Part shown: piece after piece, positions 1 to 8,632 of the stretch
Layout: each line of letters starts with the position of its first letter
How positions within the stretch are numbered: position 1 is the first letter of the stretch
Source: CAZQYC01 sp964597495
GTDB lineage: Bacteria > Pseudomonadota > Gammaproteobacteria > Steroidobacterales > Steroidobacteraceae
NCBI GenBank assembly: GCA_964597495.1
Contig: CAZQYC010000004.1
Coordinates: 28,304 to 92,303 of the forward strand
Direction of reading: 5' to 3'
DNA length: 64,000 nucleotides
The notes under the pieces: model-generated
What the model was told of the DNA's origin: nothing
What the model saw: the letters and a program-made list of their open reading frames with translations, nothing else
Databases searched by the model: none
Program-made: the position numbers and the translations under genes

Positions 1-1538
1 TCGAGATCTTCCAGATCGTTTTCCCACACCGTGCCGAGCTGTTCGGTGAAGAACTGCGCGAGACCCGGATTGGCTTGCTTCAGCCAGCGGCGAACGGCAA
101 TGCCGTTGGTCACGTTGGTGAAGCGCTCAGGCCAGAGCTGCGCGAAGTCGGCGAAGATCGTTTCGCGCATGATGCGGGAGTGCAGTTTGGCAACGCCGTT
201 CACTTTGTGCGAACCCACGGTGGACAGATAGGCCATGCGAACGCGGCGGTCGCCCTCCTCGCCGATGAGCGACATGCGCCGGCGGCGATCGTGATCATGC
301 GGGAACCGTCCGCTCACTTCTTCGAGAAAATTCCGATTGATCTGATAGACGATTTGCAAATGACGCGGCAGGACACGTTCGAACAACGACACCGACCACG
401 TTTCCAATGCTTCGGGCAGTAGCGTGTGATTCGTGTAGCTGCAAATGCGCTGCACGAGCGCCCACGCTTCGGCCCATTCGAGATTGTGTTCGTCGACCAG
501 CAAGCGCATCAACTCGACGATGGTCAGCGCCGGATGCGTGTCGTTCAATTGGATAGCAACGGCCTCACCAAGTTCGTGAAGCGTTCGGCCTTCGGATAAG
601 TGTTGCGAAAGCAAATCCTGCAGGGAAGCGCTGACGCAGAAGTACTGTTGCTTGAACCGCAGTTCCTTGCCCTGCGGCGTCGTATCGTCCGGATAGAGAA
701 CGCGCGATAAATTCTTGGCTTCGATTTGCTCCGCAACGGCCAACGCGTAATTTCCACCATTGAACGCTTCGATGTGAAACGGCGTCATGCCGCGGCCCGA
801 CCACAGCCGCAAATGATTCACGGTGGGACTGCGATTGCCCGGAATCAGGATGTCGTAACCGACCGCCCAGACATCGTGCGTGTGGACCCATTGGTGATGC
901 AGGCGTCCTTGCTCGTCGCGCGTCGCATGGCATTCGCCGCCGAAACGCACGCGGTAACGCACACCGCCGCGGCCGCTCTCCCAGAAGTTTTGGAAGCGTA
1001 GCCAGGAGCTGGCTATTTCGCGCTGGTTGCCGTGCTCATCGATGACCTGTTGAAAAATGCCGTAGTCGTAGCGAATTCCATACCCCGTCGCCGAATAACC
1101 GAGCGTCGCAAGCGAATCGAGAAAACAGGCAGCCAGTCGCCCCAAGCCGCCGTTGCCAAGTCCCGGGTCTTCTTCTTCCGCGGCAATCGCATCCAGGTCG
1201 TGCCCAAGCGACTGCAGCACTTCACGCACTTCCTCGAGCAAGCCGCTATCAAATGAAGAAAGCGCATTAACGAGGCTGCGCCCGAGCAGAAATTCCATCG
1301 AGAGATAGCACACGCGCTTGACGCGCGCATGGGCCACACGCCGGCGCGTAGCAAGCCACCGTTCCGCCATTTCCTCGCGAATGGCGATGGCGAGCGCGTC
1401 ATAGATATCGCGGCGGGTGCTGCTGGCGATGTCTTTGCCGAGCGAGCGCTCGAGCCGATCGATAATCGCTTCACGTATCGCACCGCGCCGTAGCGGCACG
1501 GAACTGACGACACTGGCGGTACGCGGAACGGCACTCAC
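1..1538 (-). CDS. glgP: Glycogen/starch phosphorylase, N-terminal part (cut by window edge)
   Basis: Phosphorolyses alpha-1,4-glucan to glucose-1-phosphate in the cytoplasm. About 512 residues are present; the C-terminal part with the PLP lysine lies beyond base 1. The translation has family hallmarks in order: YLSMEFLLGR, GNGGLGRLAACFLDSL, NLSRVLYPDD, LKF/RFKQQYF-type core, and LNDTHPAL. I chose the GTG at 1538 because GGAG lies about 10 bases upstream and the protein then begins at the expected distance before the conserved core. It is the last readable gene of a leftward run, 16 bases after the small lipoprotein gene. Family assignment is secure; the start is likely but not proven. Confidence 0.93.
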   Translation of the reverse strand, partial: MSAVPRTASVVSSVPLRRGAIREAIIDRLERSLGKDIASSTRRDIYDALAIAIREEMAERWLATRRRVAHARVKRVCYLSMEFLLGRSLVNALSSFDSGLLEEVREVLQSLGHDLDAIAAEEEDPGLGNGGLGRLAACFLDSLATLGYSATGYGIRYDYGIFQQVIDEHGNQREIASSWLRFQNFWESGRGGVRYRVRFGGECHATRDEQGRLHHQWVHTHDVWAVGYDILIPGNRSPTVNHLRLWSGRGMTPFHIEAFNGGNYALAVAEQIEAKNLSRVLYPDDTTPQGKELRFKQQYFCVSASLQDLLSQHLSEGRTLHELGEAVAIQLNDTHPALTIVELMRLLVDEHNLEWAEAWALVQRICSYTNHTLLPEALETWSVSLFERVLPRHLQIVYQINRNFLEEVSGRFPHDHDRRRRMSLIGEEGDRRVRMAYLSTVGSHKVNGVAKLHSRIMRETIFADFAQLWPERFTNVTNGIAVRRWLKQANPGLAQFFTEQLGTVWENDLEDL

Positions 1539-1554
1539 GGCAAATTAACTCCAG

Positions 1555-1866
1555 TTACTTCTTCTCCGACGCGGGTTCGCTGGCGTTCTGGTTGGCGTTT
1601 TGGGCGGTGGCGAAATACGAAGGCGGGCGGTCGAGGCAACGGGTCTTGCCTGCCGGAACAGGCCGAGCATTGGCAGGAGCCGGCGGGATCACGAGTGAAT
1701 TGGAGCGATCGGGCGCCGTTAGCCCCTCGGGAGCGCGCAAGGACGGCACGCTTGCAGCTGCCATATAAGGTGCCTTCGAATAGTCGCAGGTCGGCTCCGA
1801 TTTGCAGGCTACCAGCCCGCAAGCTCCGACTAGTAGTACTGCGATTTTTAACTTTGAAACAAACAT
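1555..1866 (-). CDS. Small lipoprotein, function unknown
   Basis: A 103-residue protein with a short basic N-terminus, a hydrophobic stretch and a lipobox (LVAC, Cys21), so it is probably a lipid-anchored envelope protein. The mature part is rich in Ala and Pro and contains APEGLTAPDRSNSLVIPP. That segment loosely recalls the unstructured N-terminus of BamC, but the protein is far too short to be BamC. AAGG about 8 bases before the ATG supports the start. It sits 29 bases after rluF and 16 bases before glgP, apparently co-transcribed. No function can be assigned. Confidence 0.75.
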   Translation of the reverse strand: MFVSKLKIAVLLVGACGLVACKSEPTCDYSKAPYMAAASVPSLRAPEGLTAPDRSNSLVIPPAPANARPVPAGKTRCLDRPPSYFATAQNANQNASEPASEKK

Positions 1867-1895
1867 CTATAGGCCTTTGACTCGTGCGAGAAGCG

Positions 1896-2615
1896 TCACC
1901 GTACCGTTGCCGCGACATGAAGTCCAGCGGTGCATTGCTGCAATAACTTTTTCGTCTCGGCCTCGGTCAAATCGCGCCACTGGCCGATTTTCAAAGTGCC
2001 GAGTTCGATGTGCATGATCCGAATGCGTTGCAAGCGCCGTACCCGATAGCCGAAAACCGCGCACATCCGGCGAATTTGGCGATTTAGCCCCTGCGTAAGC
2101 GTGATTCCGAAAACGGCCGAGGCCAGACGCTTAGTCCGGCAAGGGCGGGTCACGGTTCCCAAAATGCGCACACCGGCTGCCATCCCGCTCAAAAATGCGG
2201 CAGTGACCGGCTTGTCCACGGTCACGACGTATTCCTTTTCGTGTGCGTTCTCCGCCCTGAGCACGCGATTGACGATGTCGCCGTTGTTGGTCAGCAAAAT
2301 CAATCCTTCGGAGTCCTTGTCCAAGCGGCCGATCGGAAAGATGCGTTCGTCGTGCCCGATAAAGTCGACAATGTTGCCTTCAATACTGCGGTCGGTCGTG
2401 CAAGTAATGCCCACGGGCTTATTGAAGGCAATATAGACATCTTGAGGCTTCGACTTGAGCGATTTGCCGTCGATCAAAACATCGTCGCCGTTGTTGACTT
2501 GAGTGCCAAGCGTGGCGACCACGCCATTGATCGAAACGCGTCCGGCTTCGATCCAGCTGTCCGCTTCGCGCCGCGAACAGACGCCGGTGTCGCTGATGAA
2601 TTTATTGAGGCGCAT
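1896..2615 (-). CDS. rluF: 23S rRNA pseudouridine synthase, RluF-like
   Basis: A pseudouridine synthase of the RsuA/RluB/E/F group, expected to modify 23S rRNA or a tRNA; 239 residues. An N-terminal S4 RNA-binding domain (MRLNKFISDTGVCSRREAD) is followed by the catalytic domain with the motif GRLDKDSEGLILLTNNGD, in which the Asp of GRLDKDS is the nucleophile. The later motif GLNRQIRRMC is typical of RluF. The reading frame extends further upstream, but the S4 domain begins exactly at the ATG at 2615, so I start there. The gene lies 22 bases after yciH. The exact target base cannot be read from sequence. Confidence 0.93.
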   Translation of the reverse strand: MRLNKFISDTGVCSRREADSWIEAGRVSINGVVATLGTQVNNGDDVLIDGKSLKSKPQDVYIAFNKPVGITCTTDRSIEGNIVDFIGHDERIFPIGRLDKDSEGLILLTNNGDIVNRVLRAENAHEKEYVVTVDKPVTAAFLSGMAAGVRILGTVTRPCRTKRLASAVFGITLTQGLNRQIRRMCAVFGYRVRRLQRIRIMHIELGTLKIGQWRDLTEAETKKLLQQCTAGLHVAATVR

Positions 2616-2637
2616 TACGGCGGCAGAATCGAAAAAC

Positions 2638-2994
2638 TCATCCCCCAACCCGTTTTGCTTTGAAGCCCAACTTGGACAACTCCGCAACTAGCGTATCGCG
2701 GTGCTCGCCTTGGATTTCGATGACGCCATCCTTGACGGTACCGCCGGTACCGCAACGCTTCTTCAACTGAGTCGCCAACTTCTCCAGGTCCGCGTCATTT
2801 ACCGGCACGCCGCTTACGAGCGTGACGCCTTTGCCGGCTCGACCCTTGGTCTCGCGGCTAACGCGTATCACGCCATCACCGTGTGCCGGCTTGGTGGCTC
2901 CTTTGCAGACGCAGGCGGTCACGGCACGCAAGCATTGGGGACAGAGACGGCCAATGCCCGTGCTATAGACCAAACCGCCGTTCTTGTTCGCCAT
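2638..2994 (-). CDS. yciH: SUI1/eIF1-like translation factor YciH
   Basis: A 118-residue bacterial homologue of eukaryotic initiation factor 1. The SUI1 domain fills the C-terminal two thirds, with GKGVTLVSGVP and the typical KKRCGTGGTVKDG segment. The N-terminus has a CPQC..ACVC cluster that could bind a metal. The ATG at 2994 is one base after the stop codon of the efflux gene, so the two are almost certainly co-translated. A longer upstream frame exists but overlaps the efflux gene and has no family similarity. In Escherichia coli the family influences start-site fidelity; the role here is inferred. Confidence 0.92.
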   Translation of the reverse strand: MANKNGGLVYSTGIGRLCPQCLRAVTACVCKGATKPAHGDGVIRVSRETKGRAGKGVTLVSGVPVNDADLEKLATQLKKRCGTGGTVKDGVIEIQGEHRDTLVAELSKLGFKAKRVGG

Positions 2995-2995
2995 G

Positions 2996-4663
2996 CTACG
3001 AAACCTCTGTTGTTGGCCGGCCAAAAGCGGGGCTGTCGCGCAACGGCAATACCGGCACGAACAACGTGATGAACAGACCGAGGCCGATAATCCACAGCGC
3101 GCCGAGCAGCATCGAGACAATCGAGACGGAAAAGCCTTCCTTGATGCCACGTTCGATTCGCGAGGCGATTCGATCGAGCGTGGCCGGAGGTAGTTCGATA
3201 CCGCGGGCTCGCGCACCAGTCTCGACTTCGGCACGAATGCTTCCAGGATTCATGGCTCGCGCCTGCATATGCCCGAGATCGATTTTTTCGGCCGCCATTC
3301 CCGGAACGTCGGGCAGACGCTTGGGCAACTCTCGCACCAAGTTATGCGTCAGTATCGTTCCGAATATCGCAATGCCGACGGTCGAACCGATCTGACGAAA
3401 GAACTGACTGCTGCTGGTGGCGATGCCCAATTGATTCAACGGCGCGGCATTCTGCACGGCGATGCTGTAAAGACTTTGGGCCGGGCCTAACCCCACTCCC
3501 ACGAGCAACAAGCGCCAATTGAGTTCGCGGATAGTCGTGTCCGGGCCGATCTGCGCGAGCAACACGACACCTATAAATAGAGTGATACAACCGACAATCA
3601 TCAGCGGTTTGTAACGGCCGGTCTTTCTCACGTAGCGCCCGCTGATCATGGCAGTGCCCATGAGTCCCAGCATCAACGGCAACATCGAAAATCCGCTGCG
3701 CATCGCGTTCACGCCGAGTACCAGTTGCATGTAGAGAGGCATAAACATCACGACGCCGAAGAATGCCATGTTGATGACGAACGACGCTGCGTTGGTCACG
3801 GCAAAAGCGCGATTCCGGAGCAGCGGCAGGGGCATGATCGGATCAGCGACGCGCGCTTCGGTGTAAATGAAGACAACAAGCGAAGTGGCCGAAACACCCA
3901 GGAGCACGAGAATTTGCGGCGAACTCCAAGCGTATTTATTTCCGGCCCACGTCAATGCGAGCAACAACGGGACGAACGCAGCGATCAAAAAAAATGCGCC
4001 CCAGTAGTCGACCCGTCCGCCAGTCGGCTCGTTGGTTCGATGCATCTTGAAGATAATTAGAAAAAGCGCGACTAAGCCCAACGGCAAATTCACATAGAAC
4101 ACCCAACGCCAACCCGCCACCGTGTTACCGAATACGTCCATGGTGCCGTGGTCCGTAAAGAAGCCGCCGATGGTGGGTCCCGCAACGCTCGACAAACTGA
4201 ATACCGCCACGAACCAGCCCATGACTTTGCCCCGATCCCGAGGCGGATAGAGATCGCCGATGACGGCGAACGCTCCGCTGAACAGCGCACCGCTACCGAT
4301 ACCTTGGATGGCGCGGCAAACGATTAACTGGATCATGCCTCCGCCGACCAGCGGGAGGTCGCCGAATTCACCGGCCAGGCCACAAAGCGCCGACCCAAAC
4401 AGAAAGATGCTCACTCCCACCGTGAGAATTATTTTTCGGCCGTACATATCGCCGAGCTTCCCGTAGATCGGCACCATTACCGTGGACGTGAGCATGTAGG
4501 CGGTTGCCGTCCACGAATACATCTCGAGGCCCCGCAATTCAGCGATGATGCGTGGCATAGCGGTCGACACGACGGTTTGATCGAGCGCGCTCAACAAAAA
4601 CACCGTCATGATGGCGACGATAGTGAGACGCTTCTCGCGCTCGGTGATCGAAGCGGAAATCAC
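2996..4663 (-). CDS. MFS multidrug efflux transporter, DHA2 (EmrB/QacA) type
   Basis: A 555-residue integral inner-membrane exporter with 14 predicted transmembrane helices, as usual for the DHA2 group. Family motifs are LDQTVVSTAMPRI in helix 1, GKLGDMYGRK between helices 2 and 3, and GIGSGALFSGAFAVIGDL. It probably exports amphipathic compounds by proton antiport; the substrate is unknown. The start is a GTG at 4663 with GAGAG upstream. It lies 74 bases after the acyl-CoA synthetase gene and one base before yciH. No EmrA-type partner is next to it, unlike the second DHA2 pump at 12306. Confidence 0.92.
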   Translation of the reverse strand: MISASITEREKRLTIVAIMTVFLLSALDQTVVSTAMPRIIAELRGLEMYSWTATAYMLTSTVMVPIYGKLGDMYGRKIILTVGVSIFLFGSALCGLAGEFGDLPLVGGGMIQLIVCRAIQGIGSGALFSGAFAVIGDLYPPRDRGKVMGWFVAVFSLSSVAGPTIGGFFTDHGTMDVFGNTVAGWRWVFYVNLPLGLVALFLIIFKMHRTNEPTGGRVDYWGAFFLIAAFVPLLLALTWAGNKYAWSSPQILVLLGVSATSLVVFIYTEARVADPIMPLPLLRNRAFAVTNAASFVINMAFFGVVMFMPLYMQLVLGVNAMRSGFSMLPLMLGLMGTAMISGRYVRKTGRYKPLMIVGCITLFIGVVLLAQIGPDTTIRELNWRLLLVGVGLGPAQSLYSIAVQNAAPLNQLGIATSSSQFFRQIGSTVGIAIFGTILTHNLVRELPKRLPDVPGMAAEKIDLGHMQARAMNPGSIRAEVETGARARGIELPPATLDRIASRIERGIKEGFSVSIVSMLLGALWIIGLGLFITLFVPVLPLRDSPAFGRPTTEVS

Positions 4664-4737
4664 TGCTTACTCTCTAGCGAAAGAGGAACGCGACCGAAGA
4701 TCATAAGCGCTGCAAGACTCTCCGCATCGACGGTCAG

Positions 4738-6342
4738 CTATTTGACGAATCGTTCGCGCAGTTTGATTTTCCAAAATTTTCCCGTCGACGTGCGCGGTAT
4801 CGCATCGATGAACTCGAAGCGGTCCGGAAGCTGCCATTTTGCGAAGGCTGACGAAAGGTGCTCGCGAAGTTGATCGGGAGTCGCCGCCGCCGCCTTCTTC
4901 AGCACTACGCAAGCGAGCGGCCGCTCGCTCCATTTGTCGTCGGGAATGGCGATGACCGCCGCCTCGGCAACGGCTGGATGACCCATGAGCAGATTTTCCA
5001 TGTCGACCGAACTGATCCATTCGCCGCCGGACTTGATCAAGTCCTTAGTGCGATCGACGATGCGAAGATAACCGTGCTCATCGACCGTTGCGACATCGCC
5101 GGTGCGCAGCCAGCCGTCGTTCGTAAATTTGGCAGGATCGTGCGGAACGTTGAAGTAACTGCCGGTGATCGTTGGACCGCGGACTTGAATTTCGCCGCGC
5201 GCCTGGCCATTCCAGGGCTGAACGGCGCCGTCGTCGTCGACAATTCGCAAGTCGACGAAAGGTGTCGGAACGCCCGCCGCCGTCTTCAATCGAACACGTT
5301 GCTCTTCGCTTGCGTCGGCAAATTCCGGTTTGATGTAGGACATGCTCACTAACGGGCTTGTCTCCGTCATCCCCCATCCCTGTACGATTTCGCCACCGTG
5401 GCGAGCGAAGGCACGGATCAGCGACTCGGGTACGGCCGCTCCACCCACGAGCGTACGCAAGCCTTTCGGCAGCGAGTAACGCTCGGGCTGGGCATCGAGC
5501 AATTGGACGATCCCAAACCAAATCGTCGGAACGCCGAGCGCGTAGGTCGGTTGTTCCGCAGCGGACAAATCGAGCAAATCGGCGGGCGAAAGGTGTGGAC
5601 CCGGCAAAATCAGTTTCAGCCCCATCATGAGAGCGGCGTACGGAACGCCCCAGCAATTCACGTGGAATAACGGCGTGACGGCCAAAATGCGATCGCGACT
5701 CCCAAGCCCCCAATAATCCGGCAGGCTTGCGATCAACGAATGCAGAACGGTGGAACGATGCGAATACACCACGCCTTTCGGGCTGCCGGTGGTGCCCGAC
5801 GTATAGCACATGCTAATCGGATCGTCTTCCTCATGGGGAACATAGTCGAAGTTCGCCGGTGCATCGGCTAGAAATTTTTCATAGTCGATCAGCGGAGCAT
5901 CGACCTTCGCGCCGGTAAGCGGCACCACGATGACCTTTTCGAATTGCACTTGATCGCGAATCTTTTCGTAGATCGGCAATAAAACGTCGTCGATGACGAG
6001 AAACCGATCTTCGGCGTGCTTGGCGATCCAGGTGATTTCCTCCGGAGTCAGTCGCAAATTCAGCGTGTGCGTAACGCCTCCCGCTGCCGGAATGCCGAAG
6101 TAACACTCGACATGCGCGTAGTGATTCCAACTTAAGGTTGCAACCCGGTCACCTTTTTTTAGGCCCGCCGACTGGAGCGCCGACGCAAGCTGCCGCGCCC
6201 GTCGGTAGATATCGCTGAATCGATGCCTAACGATCGACTTATCGGGCAAGCGGCTGACCACCTCGGATTGCGGATACAGTTTGCCCGCGCGTTCCAAAAT
6301 TGAATTCACCGACAGCGGCACGTGCTGCATCGTCGACTTCAT
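4738..6342 (-). CDS. Fatty-acyl-CoA synthetase (AMP-binding enzyme)
   Basis: A 534-residue ATP-dependent acyl-CoA ligase of the ANL superfamily. The P-loop motif YTSGTTGSPKG is at about residues 180-190, followed by GWGMTETSP, the adenylate-binding GWLRTGDVATVD, the hinge TKDLIKSGGEWIS, and near the C-terminus PRTSTGK with the catalytic lysine. This order and length match medium/long-chain enzymes of the FadD3/AlkK kind. Substrate chain length cannot be read. It is the first gene of the leftward run ending in glgP. GGAG lies about 12 bases before the ATG at 6342, and an in-frame ATG four codons later is an alternative. Confidence 0.93.
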   Translation of the reverse strand: MKSTMQHVPLSVNSILERAGKLYPQSEVVSRLPDKSIVRHRFSDIYRRARQLASALQSAGLKKGDRVATLSWNHYAHVECYFGIPAAGGVTHTLNLRLTPEEITWIAKHAEDRFLVIDDVLLPIYEKIRDQVQFEKVIVVPLTGAKVDAPLIDYEKFLADAPANFDYVPHEEDDPISMCYTSGTTGSPKGVVYSHRSTVLHSLIASLPDYWGLGSRDRILAVTPLFHVNCWGVPYAALMMGLKLILPGPHLSPADLLDLSAAEQPTYALGVPTIWFGIVQLLDAQPERYSLPKGLRTLVGGAAVPESLIRAFARHGGEIVQGWGMTETSPLVSMSYIKPEFADASEEQRVRLKTAAGVPTPFVDLRIVDDDGAVQPWNGQARGEIQVRGPTITGSYFNVPHDPAKFTNDGWLRTGDVATVDEHGYLRIVDRTKDLIKSGGEWISSVDMENLLMGHPAVAEAAVIAIPDDKWSERPLACVVLKKAAAATPDQLREHLSSAFAKWQLPDRFEFIDAIPRTSTGKFWKIKLRERFVK

Positions 6343-6636
6343 CGCGGTAGTTACTCCAAAGGTTTGAGTTCGGCCTAACGAGGGGCCGGGAGAGTAACGC
6401 GAATAAAGGAGGTTCGGAAAGCCGATAGTTACAAGACGGCTTTTATGAAGACTTGGGCAACGTCTTAAATGGGGATTCGAGCGAATACGATTTATGACTT
6501 AAGACAGTGCCAACCACAAATCGGTATCGGAAGGATCATGATGGCCGGAGTAGAGTGAGGCGCCCTTCAGGCGGTACTCCGGCCAACGTTATCGATCAAT
6601 TAACAAAACAAAAGACATCCATCGAATCGACATGGC
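6343..6636. other. Intergenic stretch with one strong hairpin, no gene seen
   Basis: No supported reading frame on either strand. The one clear structure is the inverted repeat at 6543-6584. Upstream signals for the acyl-CoA synthetase gene must lie near its left end on the minus strand. A GGAGG-like sequence near 6410 has no start codon behind it. Confidence 0.6.
6543..6584. repeat. Perfect 10-bp inverted repeat with inner hairpin
   Basis: GGCCGGAGTA (6543-6552) pairs perfectly with TACTCCGGCC (6575-6584). Inside, CGCC at 6561 pairs with GGCG at 6570 across a CTTCA loop. There is no T-run on either side, so it is not a textbook terminator. It lies about 50 bases downstream of the small membrane-peptide gene read leftward and could end or stabilise that transcript. 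Confidence 0.7.
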
Positions 6637-6708
6637 TTAGCGCTCGGTAAGCGCGGCATGAGCGGCAAAGAGGATGCTTGCGATGCTAAGTAAAATCAGT
6701 AACAACAT
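6637..6708 (-). CDS. Putative 23-residue single-span membrane peptide
   Basis: A very short frame encoding 23 residues: a hydrophobic core (LLLILLSIASILFAAHAAL) ending in a charged TER tail, the look of a single-span inner-membrane microprotein. The support is the ribosome-binding site: AAAGGAG lies about 7 bases before the ATG at 6708, one of the best in the window. It stands alone between divergently oriented neighbours, with an A/T-rich upstream region and a strong hairpin downstream. A leader peptide or chance frame remains possible. No family recognised. Confidence 0.5.
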   Translation of the reverse strand: MLLLILLSIASILFAAHAALTER

Positions 6709-7009
6709 AAAAAACTCCTTTGATGACTGGGTTTGTGCGATTGCTGCAATGCAGCAGTTGCGATGCAGCATAACATAAAAACCGAAGTTCGCAAGCGCCC
6801 TTTCTACCTGTTCCAACTCGTTCTGGAAGCTGTTAAGCAGCAATATGATTGATACTAATTTCTTTTTAAAACAATGATTTATGCCTCACTCGAATAAAAA
6901 ACGACACCAAGTCGTCACCCATTGGAACCGACCCTTAATTTTCTAGAAGGCACTCGAGTAACCGTTAGCTCACGTAGTTTTGGCAATCAGCCATGCCTAT
7001 GCTTATCCC

Positions 7010-7471
7010 ATGAAAAAGCTGCTCCTGATTTATGGCGGACATCCGGGTGGGCGCATAGCCGCTATGAGCGAGGCCGTTAGCCAGGGAACCGCAGATTTTG
7101 GAAGCGAAGTGGAATTGCGCGTGCTGCCCGCACTGCAAGCCGATATCAATGACTTGCTCTGGTGTGAAGGCCTTTTGATCGGCACGCCGGAGCATTTCGG
7201 CTACATGTCCGGTGCCGTTAAAGACTTTTTCGATCGAACGTTTTATCCGGCAGAGGGCAAAGTCGACGGCCTACCCTATGCGCTCTACGTAAGCGCGGGA
7301 AATGACGGAACTGGCGCTGTCTCCTCGATCGAGCGCATCGCAATCGGATACAAATGGAAATGCGTCATTGAACCGCTGATCGTGCGGGGGGCACCGACTG
7401 ATGCAGCAATCGCTCAATGTCACGAATTGGGAGCAACGATGGCGGCCGGTTTAATCGCAGGGATATTTTAA
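7010..7471 (+). CDS. Flavodoxin-fold NAD(P)H reductase-like protein
   Basis: A 153-residue cytoplasmic protein with a flavodoxin-like fold. Beta-strand 1 (KKLLLIYGGHPGG) leads into the phosphate-binding loop region, GTPEHFGYMSGAVKDFFDRTF is the typical FMN-contacting segment of WrbA/NQO-type proteins, and YVSAGNDGTGAVSSIERI follows. I start at the ATG at 7010; the frame opens earlier only through an unlikely TTG. It is monocistronic, with 79 bases to the hydrolase gene. It could reduce quinones or bind FMN without catalysis. Confidence 0.8.
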   Translation: MKKLLLIYGGHPGGRIAAMSEAVSQGTADFGSEVELRVLPALQADINDLLWCEGLLIGTPEHFGYMSGAVKDFFDRTFYPAEGKVDGLPYALYVSAGNDGTGAVSSIERIAIGYKWKCVIEPLIVRGAPTDAAIAQCHELGATMAAGLIAGIF

Positions 7472-7550
7472 GCGGGACTCACGTTGTGCTTGCAGGCCCA
7501 ATAGCACCTACCTAGAGTGATGCATTCCAAATGCGAATGAAGGTGGAGCC

Positions 7551-8480
7551 ATGCTTGACGAGCGGGCAACTCGCGACTCAGATAAGAAAATGCTGGAGTC
7601 AATGCGCGAAGCAGCAACGGCTGCGGGCGTCATGCCCCGCGAGTTCGTATTGCCGACCGATCACTTTACGGTCGTCAACAATTTAAAGCTCCATTACCTC
7701 GATTGGGGAAATGCACACCAGCCGCCGATCCTCCTGCTGCACGGCGTTCGCTTGCAGGCGCATACCTGGGACATGGCTGCCCTTCTACTTCGCGATCACT
7801 ACCATCTTATTGCCGTCGATCAACGCGGTCATGGCGATAGCGACTGGACGGCCGATACCGAATTCAACAATGATACGTTCGACCTGATGCTTGAAGACAC
7901 GCGTCAGCTGGTCGCGCATTTGGGACTCAAGAAATTCACGCTCGTCGGCATGTCGATGGGCGGCATTAACGCCATGCGTTATGCCGCGACTTTTCCGGAC
8001 ACTCTAGCGGCGCTTTGCATAGTGGATATCGCCCCCACCACGATGCAGAGCGGCGTGTTGAGCATAGAGGGATTCAAAACTGAAACCGAAACCCTGAGTC
8101 GCTTCGAAGACTTCCTGGAACGCTCGCACAAATTCCTACCGCACCGGCCAATCGCGCAGTTGCGTTACAGCTTGATGCACAGCTTGAAGAAACTACCCGA
8201 CGGCCGTTGGACCTGGAAACAAGACTATCGCGCCGGCGCACTCAGAAGCACGCGACCTCTCGCCGAGTTGTGGGGCGACTTGCCAAAAATCACCGCCCCT
8301 ACACTGTTTATGCGCGGCGCGCAGAGCAATGTGCTTGCACCCGATATTGCCGAGCGAGCGGCAGCGACGGTGAAGGATGGAATGCTAGTGACGATCGATC
8401 CAGCGACGCACAACGTGCATAGCGATAATCCAAACGCATTCGCCCGCGAGCTGCACGCCTTCCTGCAAGCGAAACTTTGA
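7551..8480 (+). CDS. Alpha/beta hydrolase
   Basis: A 309-residue alpha/beta-fold hydrolase. The oxyanion motif LLLHGVRLQAHTW follows strand 3, the nucleophile elbow is GMSMGG (Ser135), and the C-terminal DPATHNVHSDNP carries the catalytic histidine. DQRGHGDSDW is typical of the esterase/epoxide-hydrolase/lactonase group. No signal peptide is seen, so it is likely cytoplasmic. GGTGGAG directly precedes the ATG at 7551. The first 30 or so residues are a charged extension before the domain. Substrate unknown. Confidence 0.9.
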   Translation: MLDERATRDSDKKMLESMREAATAAGVMPREFVLPTDHFTVVNNLKLHYLDWGNAHQPPILLLHGVRLQAHTWDMAALLLRDHYHLIAVDQRGHGDSDWTADTEFNNDTFDLMLEDTRQLVAHLGLKKFTLVGMSMGGINAMRYAATFPDTLAALCIVDIAPTTMQSGVLSIEGFKTETETLSRFEDFLERSHKFLPHRPIAQLRYSLMHSLKKLPDGRWTWKQDYRAGALRSTRPLAELWGDLPKITAPTLFMRGAQSNVLAPDIAERAAATVKDGMLVTIDPATHNVHSDNPNAFARELHAFLQAKL

Positions 8481-8632
8481 TCAAGACGCCGGCTCCTCCA
8501 GTGTCTCGCCCGGCGCGGTTTCCGCAATTGTCCATAAAGTAAGCTACCGCACGCACGGTCGGATCAAGGTATTTTGCCCAAGCGTCTGCAGTCGGCTATC
8601 TTGCGCCTTCGCCTACATTCAAAAACAACGGG

